Assembly (NCBI RefSeq): GCF_900156725.1
Contig: NZ_FTOI01000010.1
Location: 1-64,000 of the forward strand
Origin: Kaistella chaponensis
Lineage (GTDB): Bacteria > Bacteroidota > Bacteroidia > Flavobacteriales > Weeksellaceae
Direction: 5' to 3'
DNA: 64,000 nucleotides
Shown: positions 18,061 to 27,022 of the stretch, piece by piece
Layout: each line of letters starts with the position of its first letter
Numbering within the stretch: the first letter of the stretch is position 1
Notes under the pieces: generated by a model
Seen by the model: the letters and a program-made list of their open reading frames with translations, nothing else
What the model was told of the DNA's origin: nothing
Database searches by the model: none
Position numbers and translations under genes: made by a program

Positions 18061-20265
18061 ATGGTTTACGATTTAGAACAAGAAAACAAAGAAATACTCG
18101 CTCGTTACAAAGATTTGATCTCAAATACTTATCGTGCTTTAGATGAAGAACAGAACAAAATCATCAGAAAAGCATTTGATATTGCTTTGGATGCACACAA
18201 AGATCAGCGTAGAAAAACCGGGGAACCGTACATTTACCACCCGATTGAAGTCGCGAAAATTGTGGCCAACGAAATCGGTTTGGGCGCAACTTCCATTGCA
18301 TGTGCTTTGTTACACGATGTAATCGAGGATTCTGATTATACTTATGAAGACCTGACTAAAATCTTCGGAAGCAAAATTGCCAGTATTGTAAATGGACTCA
18401 CCAAAATTTCGGTGATGAACCATCAGAATATTTCAATTCAGTCAGAAAATTACCGAAAGCTCTTGCTTACGCTTTCCGAAGATTTCCGTGTGATTTTGAT
18501 AAAAATTGCGGATCGCCTTCATAACATGCGAACCTTAGAAAGCATGACGCCCGAAAAGCAAAAGAAAATCGCCTCAGAAACGGTTTATATTTATGCTCCT
18601 CTTGCGCACCGACTCGGTTTGTATAACATCAAATCAGAACTAGAGGATTTATCATTAAAATTCAACAATCCGGATGTTTATTTTGAAATTTCCGAAAAAT
18701 TAGAACTCGCCAAAGGAAGCCGCGAAAGATATGTAGAAGAGTTCAAAAAAGAAGTTTCTGAGCAATTGAACGAAGAGGCGCTGAATTTCACCATTAAAGG
18801 CCGTGCAAAAGCCATTTCTTCGATCTATCGAAAAATATTGAAGCAAGGTGTTACTTTTGAGGAAGTTTTCGACAATTACGCCATCCGAATTATATACAGA
18901 TCCGATGCAAAAAACGAGAAATTTCTCGCCTGGAAAATTTATTCCATCGTTACCGATCTTTACCACAGCAATCCGCAGAGAATGCGCGACTGGATTTCGC
19001 AGCCGCGATCTACAGGTTATGAAAGTCTGCATTTAACCGTTCTTGGACCAGACAAAAAATGGATCGAGGTTCAAATTCGTTCCGAAAGGATGGATGATAT
19101 TGCAGAAAAAGGCGTTGCAGCTCACTTCAAATACAAAGAAGGTTTTCGACAGAATACCGACGAGAAAAATTTTGAACGATGGGTTTCAGAAATCCGTGAA
19201 GTCTTAGAAAACCAGCAATCACTTACCACGACAGAACTTTTAGACAATATTAAACTAAATCTTTACTCGAAAGAAGTTTTTGTTTTTACTCCAAAAGGAG
19301 AAATAAAAATTCTTCCGACCAATTCTACAGCACTTGATTTTGCATTTTCTGTGCACTCCGATTTGGGAACAAAATGTTTAGGAGCAAAAGTAAACGGAAA
19401 GTTAGTTCCCATTTCCTACGTTCTTCAAAATGGAGATCAAATAGACATTTTATCTTCCCAAAATCAAAAACCAAAATTAGATTGGTTAGATTTTGTGGTA
19501 ACTTCTAAAGCGAAATCGAAAATTAAAGCCATTCTTAATTCCGAAAACAATCATTTGGTTGAAGAAGGAAAAGAAATTCTACAAAGAAAAATGCGTCATG
19601 CGAAACTGAATTTCAATGACGAGGAAATCAATAAAATGCAGAAGTTTTTCGGTTTGAAAACGTCACAGGAATTATTTTTGAGTTTCCAAAATGGAAATTT
19701 AGATACCGGTGATATTAAAAAATATACTGAGGGAAAAGGAATTTTCGGGAATATTCTGAACCGTTTCAGAAAGTCTCCGAACAAAAATGAAGTGTTTGTA
19801 GAAACTCCAGAATCAAATCTCGATATGATTGTTTTTGGAAAAGATGAGCAAAAAATGACGTATTCTTTTGCCAAATGTTGCACCGTTATTCCAGGCGATA
19901 AAATCTTTGGATTTATTACGATTTCTGATGGGATCAAAGTTCATCACGATAGTTGTCCCAACGCAATCAATCTTCGGGCACAATATGACTATCGAGTTTT
20001 ACCCGCAAAATGGGTGAATGAAGAAAGCTTCAAAAATCGAGTAAAATTTGAAATCGAAGGACTCGACAGAATGGGAATGATCAACGATATCACGGCGGTC
20101 ATCAGTAATTCGATGAACATGGATATGAAAAGCATGTCGATCGAATCTAACAATGGAATCTTCCTCGGAACCATCACGCTAGAAGTAAAAAACAGAAATC
20201 AGCTGGAAGAAACTTTCAAACAACTCAAAAATATCAACGGCGTTTCGCGTATTAAACGGCTATAA
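18061..20265 (+). CDS. Bifunctional (p)ppGpp synthetase/hydrolase, RelA/SpoT family
   Basis: The 734-aa protein has an intact HD hydrolase domain (YHPIEVAKIVA near His60, HD at 85-86 in ALLHDVIED), a synthetase domain with RSTGYESLH and EVQIRS, a TGS domain around VFVFTPKGEIKILP, a helical region, a Cys-rich KCCTVIPGDKIFGF zinc-finger block and a C-terminal ACT domain. It makes and degrades the stringent-response alarmone. Since both catalytic sites look complete it is likely bifunctional. The start at 18061 matches the usual family N-terminus. nhaA follows 15 bp downstream. Confidence 0.93.
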   Translation: MVYDLEQENKEILARYKDLISNTYRALDEEQNKIIRKAFDIALDAHKDQRRKTGEPYIYHPIEVAKIVANEIGLGATSIACALLHDVIEDSDYTYEDLTKIFGSKIASIVNGLTKISVMNHQNISIQSENYRKLLLTLSEDFRVILIKIADRLHNMRTLESMTPEKQKKIASETVYIYAPLAHRLGLYNIKSELEDLSLKFNNPDVYFEISEKLELAKGSRERYVEEFKKEVSEQLNEEALNFTIKGRAKAISSIYRKILKQGVTFEEVFDNYAIRIIYRSDAKNEKFLAWKIYSIVTDLYHSNPQRMRDWISQPRSTGYESLHLTVLGPDKKWIEVQIRSERMDDIAEKGVAAHFKYKEGFRQNTDEKNFERWVSEIREVLENQQSLTTTELLDNIKLNLYSKEVFVFTPKGEIKILPTNSTALDFAFSVHSDLGTKCLGAKVNGKLVPISYVLQNGDQIDILSSQNQKPKLDWLDFVVTSKAKSKIKAILNSENNHLVEEGKEILQRKMRHAKLNFNDEEINKMQKFFGLKTSQELFLSFQNGNLDTGDIKKYTEGKGIFGNILNRFRKSPNKNEVFVETPESNLDMIVFGKDEQKMTYSFAKCCTVIPGDKIFGFITISDGIKVHHDSCPNAINLRAQYDYRVLPAKWVNEESFKNRVKFEIEGLDRMGMINDITAVISNSMNMDMKSMSIESNNGIFLGTITLEVKNRNQLEETFKQLKNINGVSRIKRL

Positions 20266-20280
20266 AAAATCAAAAAATTC

Positions 20281-21468
20281 ATGCTCATCACCCAATTTTT
20301 TAAAAATTTTCTGCATAGTTCCCAATCTTCGGGTATCGTTTTGATGGTGTGTGTGGGTATTTCATTAATGATTGCCAATTCCTCGATTGCGGATTCTTTT
20401 CAAGCCTTACTGGATCAAAAAATAGGAACAGAAATTTTTCAGCTCAATTATCCTTTAAGCATTTGGATAAATGATGGTTTGATGGCGATTTTCTTTTTGC
20501 TTGTAGGTCTTGAAATAAAACGCGAAATCATCGAAGGTGAACTTTCCTCCGTCAAAAGTGCTTCATTACCAATCGTTGCAGCGATAGGCGGAATGTTGGT
20601 TCCGGCTTTAATTTTTTATGCCTTCAACTACGGAACAGCGTACGAAAAAGGTTGGGCAATACCTATGGCGACAGATATTGCGTTTTCCTTGGCAATCATT
20701 TCGATGTTGGGAAGAAAAGTTCCGCTCTCTCTGAAAATATTTTTGGCAGCGCTTGCAATTGTTGATGATTTAGGCGCAATCGTAGTCATCGCCCTATTTT
20801 ATACTGATCAAATCCACTGGAATTATCTGGCGTTGAGTGGTTTAATGGTCGCGATTTTAATGATCCTCAACTTTCTGAATTTTAAAAAGCATGTTTTTTA
20901 TGTAATTCCGGGTATTATTCTTTGGTATTTTATGCACCATTCCGGGATTCACGCGACGATTGCAGGAGTTTTACTCGCCTTCACCATTCCCACCAATCTT
21001 TCAACCACCGAACTTTCGCCCTTGGAAAAACTGGAACAGAAACTTCACCTCCCAGTCAATTTTTTGATCATGCCAATTTTTGCACTTGCCAATACGAACA
21101 TCACCTTCAAAGCAGGAATGGTTGATGGATTATTTAGCAATTTTGGATACGGAATTATTGTAGGATTGTTTTTGGGCAAAATCGTAGGAATCAATTTGTT
21201 TTCGTGGATTTTTATTCAATTAAAAATATCAAGTTTACCCGAAAAAAGTTCATGGAGCCAAATGTTGGGTGCAGGATTTTTGGCAGGAATTGGCTTTACA
21301 ATGTCCATTTTTATTGCTTTGCTTTCTTTTAAGAATCATCCAGAAATTCAAGATGAGGCAAAATTCGCAATACTCGTTGCTTCAATAATTTCAGGGATTT
21401 CAGGGTATTTATTATTAAAATTTGTCGCCAAGAGAAAATTAAACAGAAAAAAATACGGCACCAACTAG
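20281..21468 (+). CDS. nhaA: Na+/H+ antiporter NhaA
   Basis: The 395-aa membrane protein has about 12 hydrophobic segments and the NhaA core: LMAIFFLLVGLEIKRE near 64-79, PMATDIAFSLAI with the helix IV Asp, and VDDLGAIVVIALFY with the transport Asp pair. It exchanges sodium for protons at the inner membrane, helping with pH and salt stress. The start lies 15 bp after relA/spoT, suggesting cotranscription. The insertion sequence begins 33 bp after its stop. Confidence 0.95.
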   Translation: MLITQFFKNFLHSSQSSGIVLMVCVGISLMIANSSIADSFQALLDQKIGTEIFQLNYPLSIWINDGLMAIFFLLVGLEIKREIIEGELSSVKSASLPIVAAIGGMLVPALIFYAFNYGTAYEKGWAIPMATDIAFSLAIISMLGRKVPLSLKIFLAALAIVDDLGAIVVIALFYTDQIHWNYLALSGLMVAILMILNFLNFKKHVFYVIPGIILWYFMHHSGIHATIAGVLLAFTIPTNLSTTELSPLEKLEQKLHLPVNFLIMPIFALANTNITFKAGMVDGLFSNFGYGIIVGLFLGKIVGINLFSWIFIQLKISSLPEKSSWSQMLGAGFLAGIGFTMSIFIALLSFKNHPEIQDEAKFAILVASIISGISGYLLLKFVAKRKLNRKKYGTN

Positions 21469-21555
21469 AAGATTTTCATTATAGAATTTTAAGGTTTAAT
21501 AGTCAAAAATAGTTGGTAAAATTCTTTGTATTGCCTATTATTACTGATGATACAG

Positions 21556-21591
21556 AAAGTTTATTGAACTTTGTTTCAATAAACTTTTTTT
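21556..21591 (+). terminator. Inward-reading terminator at the left end of the IS
   Basis: AAAGTTTATTGAA (21556-21568) pairs perfectly with TTCAATAAACTTT (21575-21587) over 13 bp with a CTTTGT loop, followed by T residues and the transposase ATG at 21592. It should block transcription entering from the nhaA side. Confidence 0.8.
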
Positions 21592-22571
21592 ATGACTGAA
21601 AATTTAAAAAAAATCGTTGTTGGAGTTGTAAAAGTCTGGATGTGATTTCCTGGGGAAAGCAAAATGGTAAACGGCGTTTTAAATGTAAAAATTGTGGCAT
21701 TTATTTTACTGCGGAAAATAAATCTGTGGGTTTGAAAAACAAAGAAATTTAATTCAAAAAATGGATTATTGGAAAACAAACTTATGAGCAGATTTCAGCA
21801 GAATCGGGATATTCGGTTAGCACTCTTCAACGGTATTTTAATGTGATGCTTGTAAAAGCTCCAAAACTCAGTTACAGCCAGAACAAAGAGGTTTATTTGC
21901 TGATTGATGGTACTTATTTTTCCAATGAAATCTGTTTGGTTGTATATAGAGACAATGTTTTTAAAAAAACCCAACTTTACAGAATTACTGACGGAGAGCA
22001 TTATGAAGAACTAAAAGAGGATTTGGAAAACATTCTGAATTTAGGAATAAAAATTGGCGGTATAACCTGCGATGGCGACAAGTCTTTATTGAAAGCAATC
22101 CGTAAAGTTTGTCCGAAAGTTCCTGTTCAGAGATGTTTGGTTCATATTCAGAGGATGTGCAAAATATGGCTTTCTGCTTATCCAAAGTCTGTAGCTGGTT
22201 TTGAGTTGCGTGAAATTGTCTGCAAACTTCATTTTATTGATAGTGAAGTTAAAAAGCAATATTGGATCAAAGAATTTTTGGACTGGTTTGAGAAGCATAA
22301 AGACTTTCTGAATGAAAAATCCTACAGTCTGGAAACCGGAAGATATTGGTACACCCATAAAATGGTGAGAAGATGTTTTTCTGTTATCAGAAAGGCTTTA
22401 CCAAATATGTTTACTTTCCTGCAAAATCATAAAATCCCAAAAACAACCAATGGAATAGAGTCTTTTTTTGGTCATTTGAAAGGCAATCTAAATATTCATC
22501 GAGGGCTTACCAAAAGTCGGAGAAAAAAGTTTATTCAATGGTATCTTTTTTATAAAAATCTAAAGTCGTAA
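21592..22571 (+). pseudogene. Transposase with frameshift and nonsense mutation
   Basis: The reading frame starts MTENLKK at 21592, then must shift at the A8 run (21606-21613) to read NRCWSCK...CKNCGIYF, a zinc-ribbon with two CxxC pairs. A TAA at about 21750 interrupts KNKEI*FKKW. From 21843 an open frame of 242 codons carries the DDE domain: LLIDGTYF, GITCDGDKSLLKA, VQRCLVHIQRMC and TTNGIESFFGHLKG. Known IS256-type transposases of the zinc-binding variant have this order. Two lesions make it inactive unless both are recoded; slippage at A8 alone would not rescue the stop. Confidence 0.85.
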
Positions 22572-22609
22572 AAGGTTTTTTTAGCCATAAAGCTGTTCCA
22601 ATAATTTAC

Positions 22610-22634
22610 AAAAAAAGGATGGCAAAAACCATCC
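22610..22634 (-). terminator. Inward-reading terminator at the right end of the IS
   Basis: GGATGG/CCATCC (22617-22622, 22629-22634) closes on CAAAAA and, read on the minus strand, runs into seven T. It would stop leftward transcription arriving from the SRAP gene. Confidence 0.75.
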
Positions 22635-22767
22635 CTCTAAACTATTGTTTACAGCGCTGATTGTATTGCTGGTAAGTTGCTCCTCAGCATTGCTTACTTC
22701 CTCTTCCAATCAACCGCCAAATATTACGAATTATTTTTGTGAAAAACACCAACTATTTTTGACCACA

Positions 22768-22896
22768 TTACCAAATTTCTTCATCTACCATTGCAAATAA
22801 ATAAAGGTATAACTCTGTACGATCAGGATCGTCAAAATACTCTTCATCAAAATTTACTTACTAAATATCACTGATTACAAAATTAATCTTTACCAT
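22768..22896 (-). pseudogene. Possible broken 42-codon gene coupled to the SRAP gene
   Basis: The SRAP gene's TAA overlaps an ATG (TAATG at 22894-22898). From it the minus strand reads MVKINFVISDI, two adjacent stops (TAG TAA), then in the same frame VNFDEEYFDDPDRTELYLYL and FAMVDEEIW before a TAA at 22768, only 5 bp from the IS end. The second part is acidic and looks protein-like. It may be a small gene killed by two stops, or chance; I know no family. Confidence 0.3.
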
Positions 22897-23528
22897 TAAA
22901 ATAGGGTTTGTGGTATTTTATTGGGCTCTAAATTTACAGCCACCAACTTTGGATCAAAGGTAGGAAATGTAAATTCCTCAATGGGCTTGTCATTTAAAAA
23001 TTTATCAGCCATTTCTGCATCAAGACAAAGAGGCATTCTGAGTTTAGAATTATGAACTACGCCCATTAATGAATTTGAAATTGTTGTTACTAACCCAAAA
23101 CCTATTTCCTTATTAACCCATATATCGTAAAAAGCTGCAATATAAAAATGGTCGCAATCTTTCCAGTGCATCCTATGCTTAACTTTTAACGGCGTCTTCT
23201 TTCCAGGATTTGTAACGTGCATCCAATCATAAAATCCAGTAACCGGAACTATGCACCGATTATTTTCAACCTTTTTATATAATGTATGTGATTTTTCGGC
23301 AGTTAGATTGATGCCTTTTGCGGGTTTATCTTTCGGAATTTCTTTATTTATTCCCCATGTTGCATGAGTAATTTTACGACCTCCATGTTCTAATACAACA
23401 GGGATAGCAGGTCTTTGAAATGCATTGATTTCTTCTGCGTAATAATAATTATTTTCTACAATTTCAGCCTGAAGTTCATTTGATACTTCTGAAATTGAAA
23501 GTCCGTAATTATCAACTCGATTACACAT
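22896..23528 (-). CDS. SRAP/HMCES-family protein (SOS response-associated peptidase, YedK-like)
   Basis: The 210-aa product begins MCNR, leaving the catalytic Cys2 exposed after Met removal. It also has THATWGI, the LTAEKSHTLYK segment, CIVPVTGFYDW at about 93-103 and NSLMGVVHNSKLRMPL with the conserved His. SRAP proteins form covalent thiazolidine crosslinks with abasic sites in single-stranded DNA, shielding them at stalled forks. No SOS polymerase genes are adjacent, although they often are in other genomes. It is the first gene right of the IS and reads toward it. Confidence 0.92.
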   Translation of the reverse strand: MCNRVDNYGLSISEVSNELQAEIVENNYYYAEEINAFQRPAIPVVLEHGGRKITHATWGINKEIPKDKPAKGINLTAEKSHTLYKKVENNRCIVPVTGFYDWMHVTNPGKKTPLKVKHRMHWKDCDHFYIAAFYDIWVNKEIGFGLVTTISNSLMGVVHNSKLRMPLCLDAEMADKFLNDKPIEEFTFPTFDPKLVAVNLEPNKIPQTLF

Positions 23529-23646
23529 TATGATTTATTTTGATGCTAAAAAAAATCAACAATTATACCATGCAAATTTTATAGTCGGAAAAAACATTTT
23601 ACGTTGCGAATTTGATTTTCAAATGCTTTGAGTACTATTTTTGCAT

Positions 23647-23916
23647 TTAATGTACAGGAATTGCTTTGGTACAAACTAAATAAGTGAAGTAAGAATTTAC
23701 TTGTGTTTTAGGGTCAATAAAAATATCACTCTTCCACTTTATTGTTAATTCCCAAGTGTCCCATTTTCTTATTTTATGCTGATAGGGATTAAAATCATAA
23801 AACAAGACTTCAAAATGCTGCTTCTGTTTGTCACCGACAAATTCAACGATTACAGATTGTGGAAGGTCGCCTTGTTTAGGTTCAACGGTTTCTCTAATTA
23901 TTGCACGCAGTTTCAT
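23647..23916 (-). CDS. Hypothetical protein, 89 aa, probably from a leaderless mRNA
   Basis: I do not recognise this small basic protein (MKLRAIIRETVEPKQGDLPQ, then a beta-rich IVEFVGDKQKQHFEVLFYD). The beta pattern suggests a small OB- or barrel-like fold. The minus-strand -7 box TACATTTG (23921-23928) ends four bases before the ATG at 23916, so the transcript should begin at or next to the start codon. Its neighbours are the SRAP gene downstream (118 bp) and an SDR gene upstream. Confidence 0.55.
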   Translation of the reverse strand: MKLRAIIRETVEPKQGDLPQSVIVEFVGDKQKQHFEVLFYDFNPYQHKIRKWDTWELTIKWKSDIFIDPKTQVNSYFTYLVCTKAIPVH

Positions 23917-23920
23917 GGTA

Positions 23921-23928
23921 CAAATGTA
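23921..23928 (-). promoter_or_regulatory. -7 box TACATTTG abutting a start codon
   Basis: The minus-strand sequence TACATTTG-TACC-ATG leaves no room for a 5' leader or ribosome-binding site for the 89-aa gene. Confidence 0.6.
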
Positions 23929-24015
23929 GATATGCTTTATAGCAATTATAAAATTTAGTTTGCTATAATTTATATCAACTTACCAAAACAGAACTACATA
24001 ACTCTTACTTTTGAA

Positions 24016-24879
24016 TTAACCATTAATAATTTCTCCTCCATTAGGGTGAAGAACTTGACCATTAATGTACGTGGAATCTTCACTGGCAAGAAACAAATAG
24101 GAAGGTGCAACTTCATTGGGCATTCCTGCACGTTCCATTGGGGAATCACTTCCAAATTCTGAATTTTTCTTTTCGTCAAACGAAGAGACGATTAAAGGGG
24201 TCCAAATTGGTCCGGGAGCTACCCCATTTACGCGAATTCCTTTGTTAATAAGTTGCAAGGAAAGACTTCGGGTAAAAGAAATGATGGCTCCTTTGGTAGC
24301 GGAATAATCTAGAAGACTAGGACTACCTCTATATGCAGTTACCGAAGACGTATTGATGATAGTGCTTCCTTTTTTAAGGTAAGGAAGTGCATATTTTGTA
24401 ATCCAAAAATAGGAGAAAAAATTATTTTCAAAGGTTTTTAATAACTGTTTACTGCTTATTTTCTCGATTGAATCACATTCCCAATGAAGCCCTACATTAT
24501 TTACAACAATATCAATACGTCCAAATTCATCTACCATCTTTTTCACAACCTTCTTACAATTTTCTTCTTTAGAAAGATTGCCCTTTATAATAAGACAGTT
24601 TACACCATATTGCTTCACAAGCTTCAGGGTTTGCTTTGCTTCTTTAGTTTCGCTGAGATAGACTATTACGATATGAGCACCTTCTTTTGCAAATAAAAGG
24701 GCGACTGCTTTACCAATACCACTGTCGCCACCCGTTATTAGTGCGGTCTTACCTTTTAACTTTCCATTTGCTGAATTTTTTAGCGGAGCAGTCTCAGGAA
24801 TAGGCCTCATATTATCTTCTAATCCGGGTCGTCTTTGTTTCTGCTCTGGACGGACCTTTTTTTTACTTTTTTTTTCCAT
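24016..24879 (-). CDS. SDR family oxidoreductase (YhdF/YghA-like)
   Basis: The 287-aa product (start ATG 24879) has a Lys/Arg-rich N-terminal extension (KKSKKKVRPEQKQRRPG), then a classical short-chain dehydrogenase: GGDSGIGK cofactor motif at about 50-57, NNVG, catalytic Ser in NTSSVTAYRG and YSATKGA with Tyr/Lys, and a C-terminal QVLHPNGGE. The extended N-terminus is typical of the stress-induced YhdF/YghA group; the substrate is unknown. The ATG lies 1 bp after the preceding gene's stop (TAG T ATG), so translation is coupled; an in-frame TTG at 24897 is less likely. Confidence 0.9.
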   Translation of the reverse strand: MEKKSKKKVRPEQKQRRPGLEDNMRPIPETAPLKNSANGKLKGKTALITGGDSGIGKAVALLFAKEGAHIVIVYLSETKEAKQTLKLVKQYGVNCLIIKGNLSKEENCKKVVKKMVDEFGRIDIVVNNVGLHWECDSIEKISSKQLLKTFENNFFSYFWITKYALPYLKKGSTIINTSSVTAYRGSPSLLDYSATKGAIISFTRSLSLQLINKGIRVNGVAPGPIWTPLIVSSFDEKKNSEFGSDSPMERAGMPNEVAPSYLFLASEDSTYINGQVLHPNGGEIING

Positions 24880-24880
24880 A

Positions 24881-25372
24881 CTACTTTCTATTTTCAAAAT
24901 GTATTACTAATCCAAATTTTCTAATTATGTTGCTTTTATAAACTTCTTCACTAAGACCCACTGCAAAACCGAAAATTCCATGCGCAAATGTCCAATACAA
25001 CCAAGCAGTGAACTTATTTTCAGCAAGAGGCTTAACTGAAACGCAAGTAAGAAAAAATAGTGCTCCTCCCCCAACGGTGTAGACCGCTATATAGTAGAAG
25101 AGTGAAAGTTGCTTATTCAGATATTTCAAAATATAATAAAGTCCGATAAAACTACAAATACAGGTGCTAAAATGGAAAATATAACCGAATAACCAAACCG
25201 GTGTTAACTGATTTAGAACGGGCACATAATCGAAATTAAAAAGTAAAAGGTAAGCTGTATTGCCTGTTAATATATAAAGTATTTTTAGGGGTATAATTAA
25301 AATTACTCCGGCAGCGATTCCAATTAAAGTTAATTTTAAAAAAGTGAAAGGAGAGGGAAACGCTTTTTTCAT
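24881..25372 (-). CDS. YagU-like (DUF1440) inner membrane protein
   Basis: The 163-aa product has four predicted membrane helices (about residues 12-32, 58-82, 90-112 and 125-145). The start KLTLIGIAAGVILIIPLKI and a conserved-looking WTFAHGIFGFAVGLSEE near the end resemble YagU, which in Escherichia coli contributes to acid resistance. The assignment is by topology and pattern. It is translationally coupled to the SDR gene downstream, so both probably belong to one stress operon. Confidence 0.6.
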   Translation of the reverse strand: MKKAFPSPFTFLKLTLIGIAAGVILIIPLKILYILTGNTAYLLLFNFDYVPVLNQLTPVWLFGYIFHFSTCICSFIGLYYILKYLNKQLSLFYYIAVYTVGGGALFFLTCVSVKPLAENKFTAWLYWTFAHGIFGFAVGLSEEVYKSNIIRKFGLVIHFENRK

Positions 25373-25568
25373 AAAATTAATTTAACGGATTAAGCATCCT
25401 TGCTATTTATTATCACTAAAAAATAGGATATACTACCATCTAGTAATTTACTTCTAAATACAAATTTTTTACCAATGACTCTTTTTTTTCATTTTAATCT
25501 TAACAGATTTTATAATTTGATGGCATACCCATTGATTCCTTATAGGTAACCAAAAAAAATAAAATATT

Positions 25569-26018
25569 ATGAACAATCAAACAGTATCAACATTGAACGA
25601 TCTTTTACAAATCACAAATGATCGAATTGAAGGTTTCAACAAAGTTGAAGATAAGGTGTGGGAAAAATATCCTAATCTTAAATCAGATTACAACAATATG
25701 GTTGATCAGTCGCAAAAAATGAGACTAGAACTGAAGAGTTTAATCTCTGAAAGAAATGGAGATGCAGATGATTCAACTACCGTAGCAGGAGGGCTACACC
25801 GTACTTGGATAGATGTGAAAAATGCTTTTTCGAGCGATAATGCAGAATCAACTTTAGAAAATGTTACATTCGGCGAAAATGCAGCTATTCAAGCTTACGA
25901 AAAGGCTTTGGACAGCGGTGATTTATGCCCTGAAAGTTCGAGAGTAGTTCAGGATCAACTTCACAGTTTAAAAGCATCTTATGAAAAATTTAAAAATTTA
26001 GAAAATCGACACGACTAA
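25569..26018 (+). CDS. PA2169/DUF2383 family four-helix-bundle protein
   Basis: The 149-aa product matches the ferritin-like DUF2383 four-helix family: VSTLNDLLQITNDRIEGFNK at residues 6-25, SQKMRLELKSLI near 48-59, a short linker GLHRTWIDVKNAF and two C-terminal helices with ENAAIQAYEKALDSG. Relatives are induced by stress in several genera; whether they bind metal is unknown. It is monocistronic and ends at a clear terminator. Confidence 0.85.
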   Translation: MNNQTVSTLNDLLQITNDRIEGFNKVEDKVWEKYPNLKSDYNNMVDQSQKMRLELKSLISERNGDADDSTTVAGGLHRTWIDVKNAFSSDNAESTLENVTFGENAAIQAYEKALDSGDLCPESSRVVQDQLHSLKASYEKFKNLENRHD

Positions 26019-26054
26019 CGAATCTGATTTTTATTCTTTCACCTATTATTTAAG

Positions 26055-26084
26055 AAGCCGTCCTATTCTACTGGGACGGCTTTA
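26055..26084 (+). terminator. Intrinsic terminator after the PA2169-family gene
   Basis: AAGCCGTCC (26055-26063) pairs with GGACGGCTT (26074-26082) and is followed by a short T-rich tail. It lies between convergent genes and may serve both. Confidence 0.75.
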
Positions 26085-26133
26085 TTATGACTAAAAACTT
26101 TCAACTTGTGTAGTTCTCAGTATAAAAATTTAT

Positions 26134-26289
26134 TTATTCTGTGATAGGTTGCTGTTCTCCGGTAGGCAAGTCCTGAAACAACTCAGGGAAAAAGGAAAGT
26201 AATATAAAATAAGAAATAATTGCAATAACTATAGCTGCAATTCCTATAATGACTATTGATGCAGGTTTGTTTTTTTTCGATGGTTCCAT
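26134..26289 (-). CDS. Small single-pass membrane protein, 51 aa
   Basis: This short gene encodes MEPSKKNKPA, one long hydrophobic helix (SIVIIGIAAIVIAIISYFIL, residues 11-30) and an acidic tail PELFQDLPTGEQQPITE. The positive-inside pattern predicts a cytoplasmic N-terminus. Codon use and layout look like a real small gene. Function is unknown; its neighbours are stress-type genes. Upstream, 26290-26679 (390 bp) shows no gene I can support. Confidence 0.6.
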   Translation of the reverse strand: MEPSKKNKPASIVIIGIAAIVIAIISYFILLSFFPELFQDLPTGEQQPITE

Positions 26290-26679
26290 GATTTCTTGTT
26301 TTAATGTTTGCTTTTTTAATACAATTTTTAGACCATCAACCTAGTCTGTCCTCTTATCTTTTGTTATGCGTGATAATAAACTCAGCTGTCTTTGTGGAAG
26401 TTTTTGTACTGGTAGGAGCCATCGAGTTATAAGTTTTATACTCCTCTCCTACTTTTTGGATTATAATGGGATAATTCGTAACTAGTCGTAATAATGTTTC
26501 CTGTCTTTTGGTTTCAATAATTCCTTAATAAAAGAGGAATCAATTTATAAAAGTTCCAGGGAAAGCCCGAATACTTTGTGAAAATTAATACTCACTTTGA
26601 CTAGTACATGAATGTTATTGGTGCACAGGCTTATTAATTAGGTTTAAAATTATTTATTGAGCTCTTAATAACAATTCTT
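26290..26679. other. AT-rich spacer without a supported gene
   Basis: All six frames were read for short genes. Only weak candidates appear, such as an 18-codon minus-strand frame starting MAPTSTKTSTKTAEF near 26400-26425. No terminator or clear promoter is visible. Confidence 0.4.
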
Positions 26680-26892
26680 CTACTCATTTCCAACAGTCGG
26701 TTGTGCTTGTGGCGGCATTGCAGAAGGAACGGCGGTGCTATCCTTTTTGAGAGAATCTTTTCCTGGATTTTGGATTAGTCTTTCTTCCGTTTCTGCATAG
26801 TCCGCAGGTTCTGTATTCTGCGTTGTTTCGTTTTTTGAACACGCTATTATAAAAAGACTTGTGATCAATAATGTACCAAATGTTCTTTTCAT
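26680..26892 (-). CDS. Small lipoprotein, 70 aa
   Basis: From the ATG at 26892 the product has a lipoprotein signal peptide (MKRTFGTLLITSLFIIAC, Cys18) and a short disordered, Pro/Gln/Thr-rich tail (KDSTAVPSAMPPQAQPT). No domain is recognisable. The frame is open further upstream to 26946, but that extension would bury the signal sequence, so the shorter start is chosen. Confidence 0.65.
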   Translation of the reverse strand: MKRTFGTLLITSLFIIACSKNETTQNTEPADYAETEERLIQNPGKDSLKKDSTAVPSAMPPQAQPTVGNE

Positions 26893-27022
26893 GAGTTTTA
26901 TTTTTTGTAGAACTAAGATAAGATACTTTTTACTTTTGTAAAACATTTCGCTTTAAAATATTTTTGAATATCCGTAATTTATCATAAATTTTGTATATAT
27001 GCTTTAAATCAGATAATTATAG

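Larger units (their letters stand above)
21502..22763 (+). mobile_element. Insertion sequence, IS256 group (variant Zn-binding type), inactive
   Basis: Perfect 16-bp terminal inverted repeats GTCAAAAATAGTTGGT (21502-21517) and its complement (22748-22763) bound a 1262-bp element holding one broken transposase. No target duplication is seen: the left flank ends GGTTTAATA and the right flank begins CACATTACC. This suggests decay, or ends slightly different from those drawn. It lies between nhaA and a leftward SRAP gene. Confidence 0.85.

Noticed and set aside
26928-26938. Rightward promoter box TACTTTTG
   Set aside because: No gene or terminator follows it in that direction other than the decayed transposase, and no -33 partner is evident.
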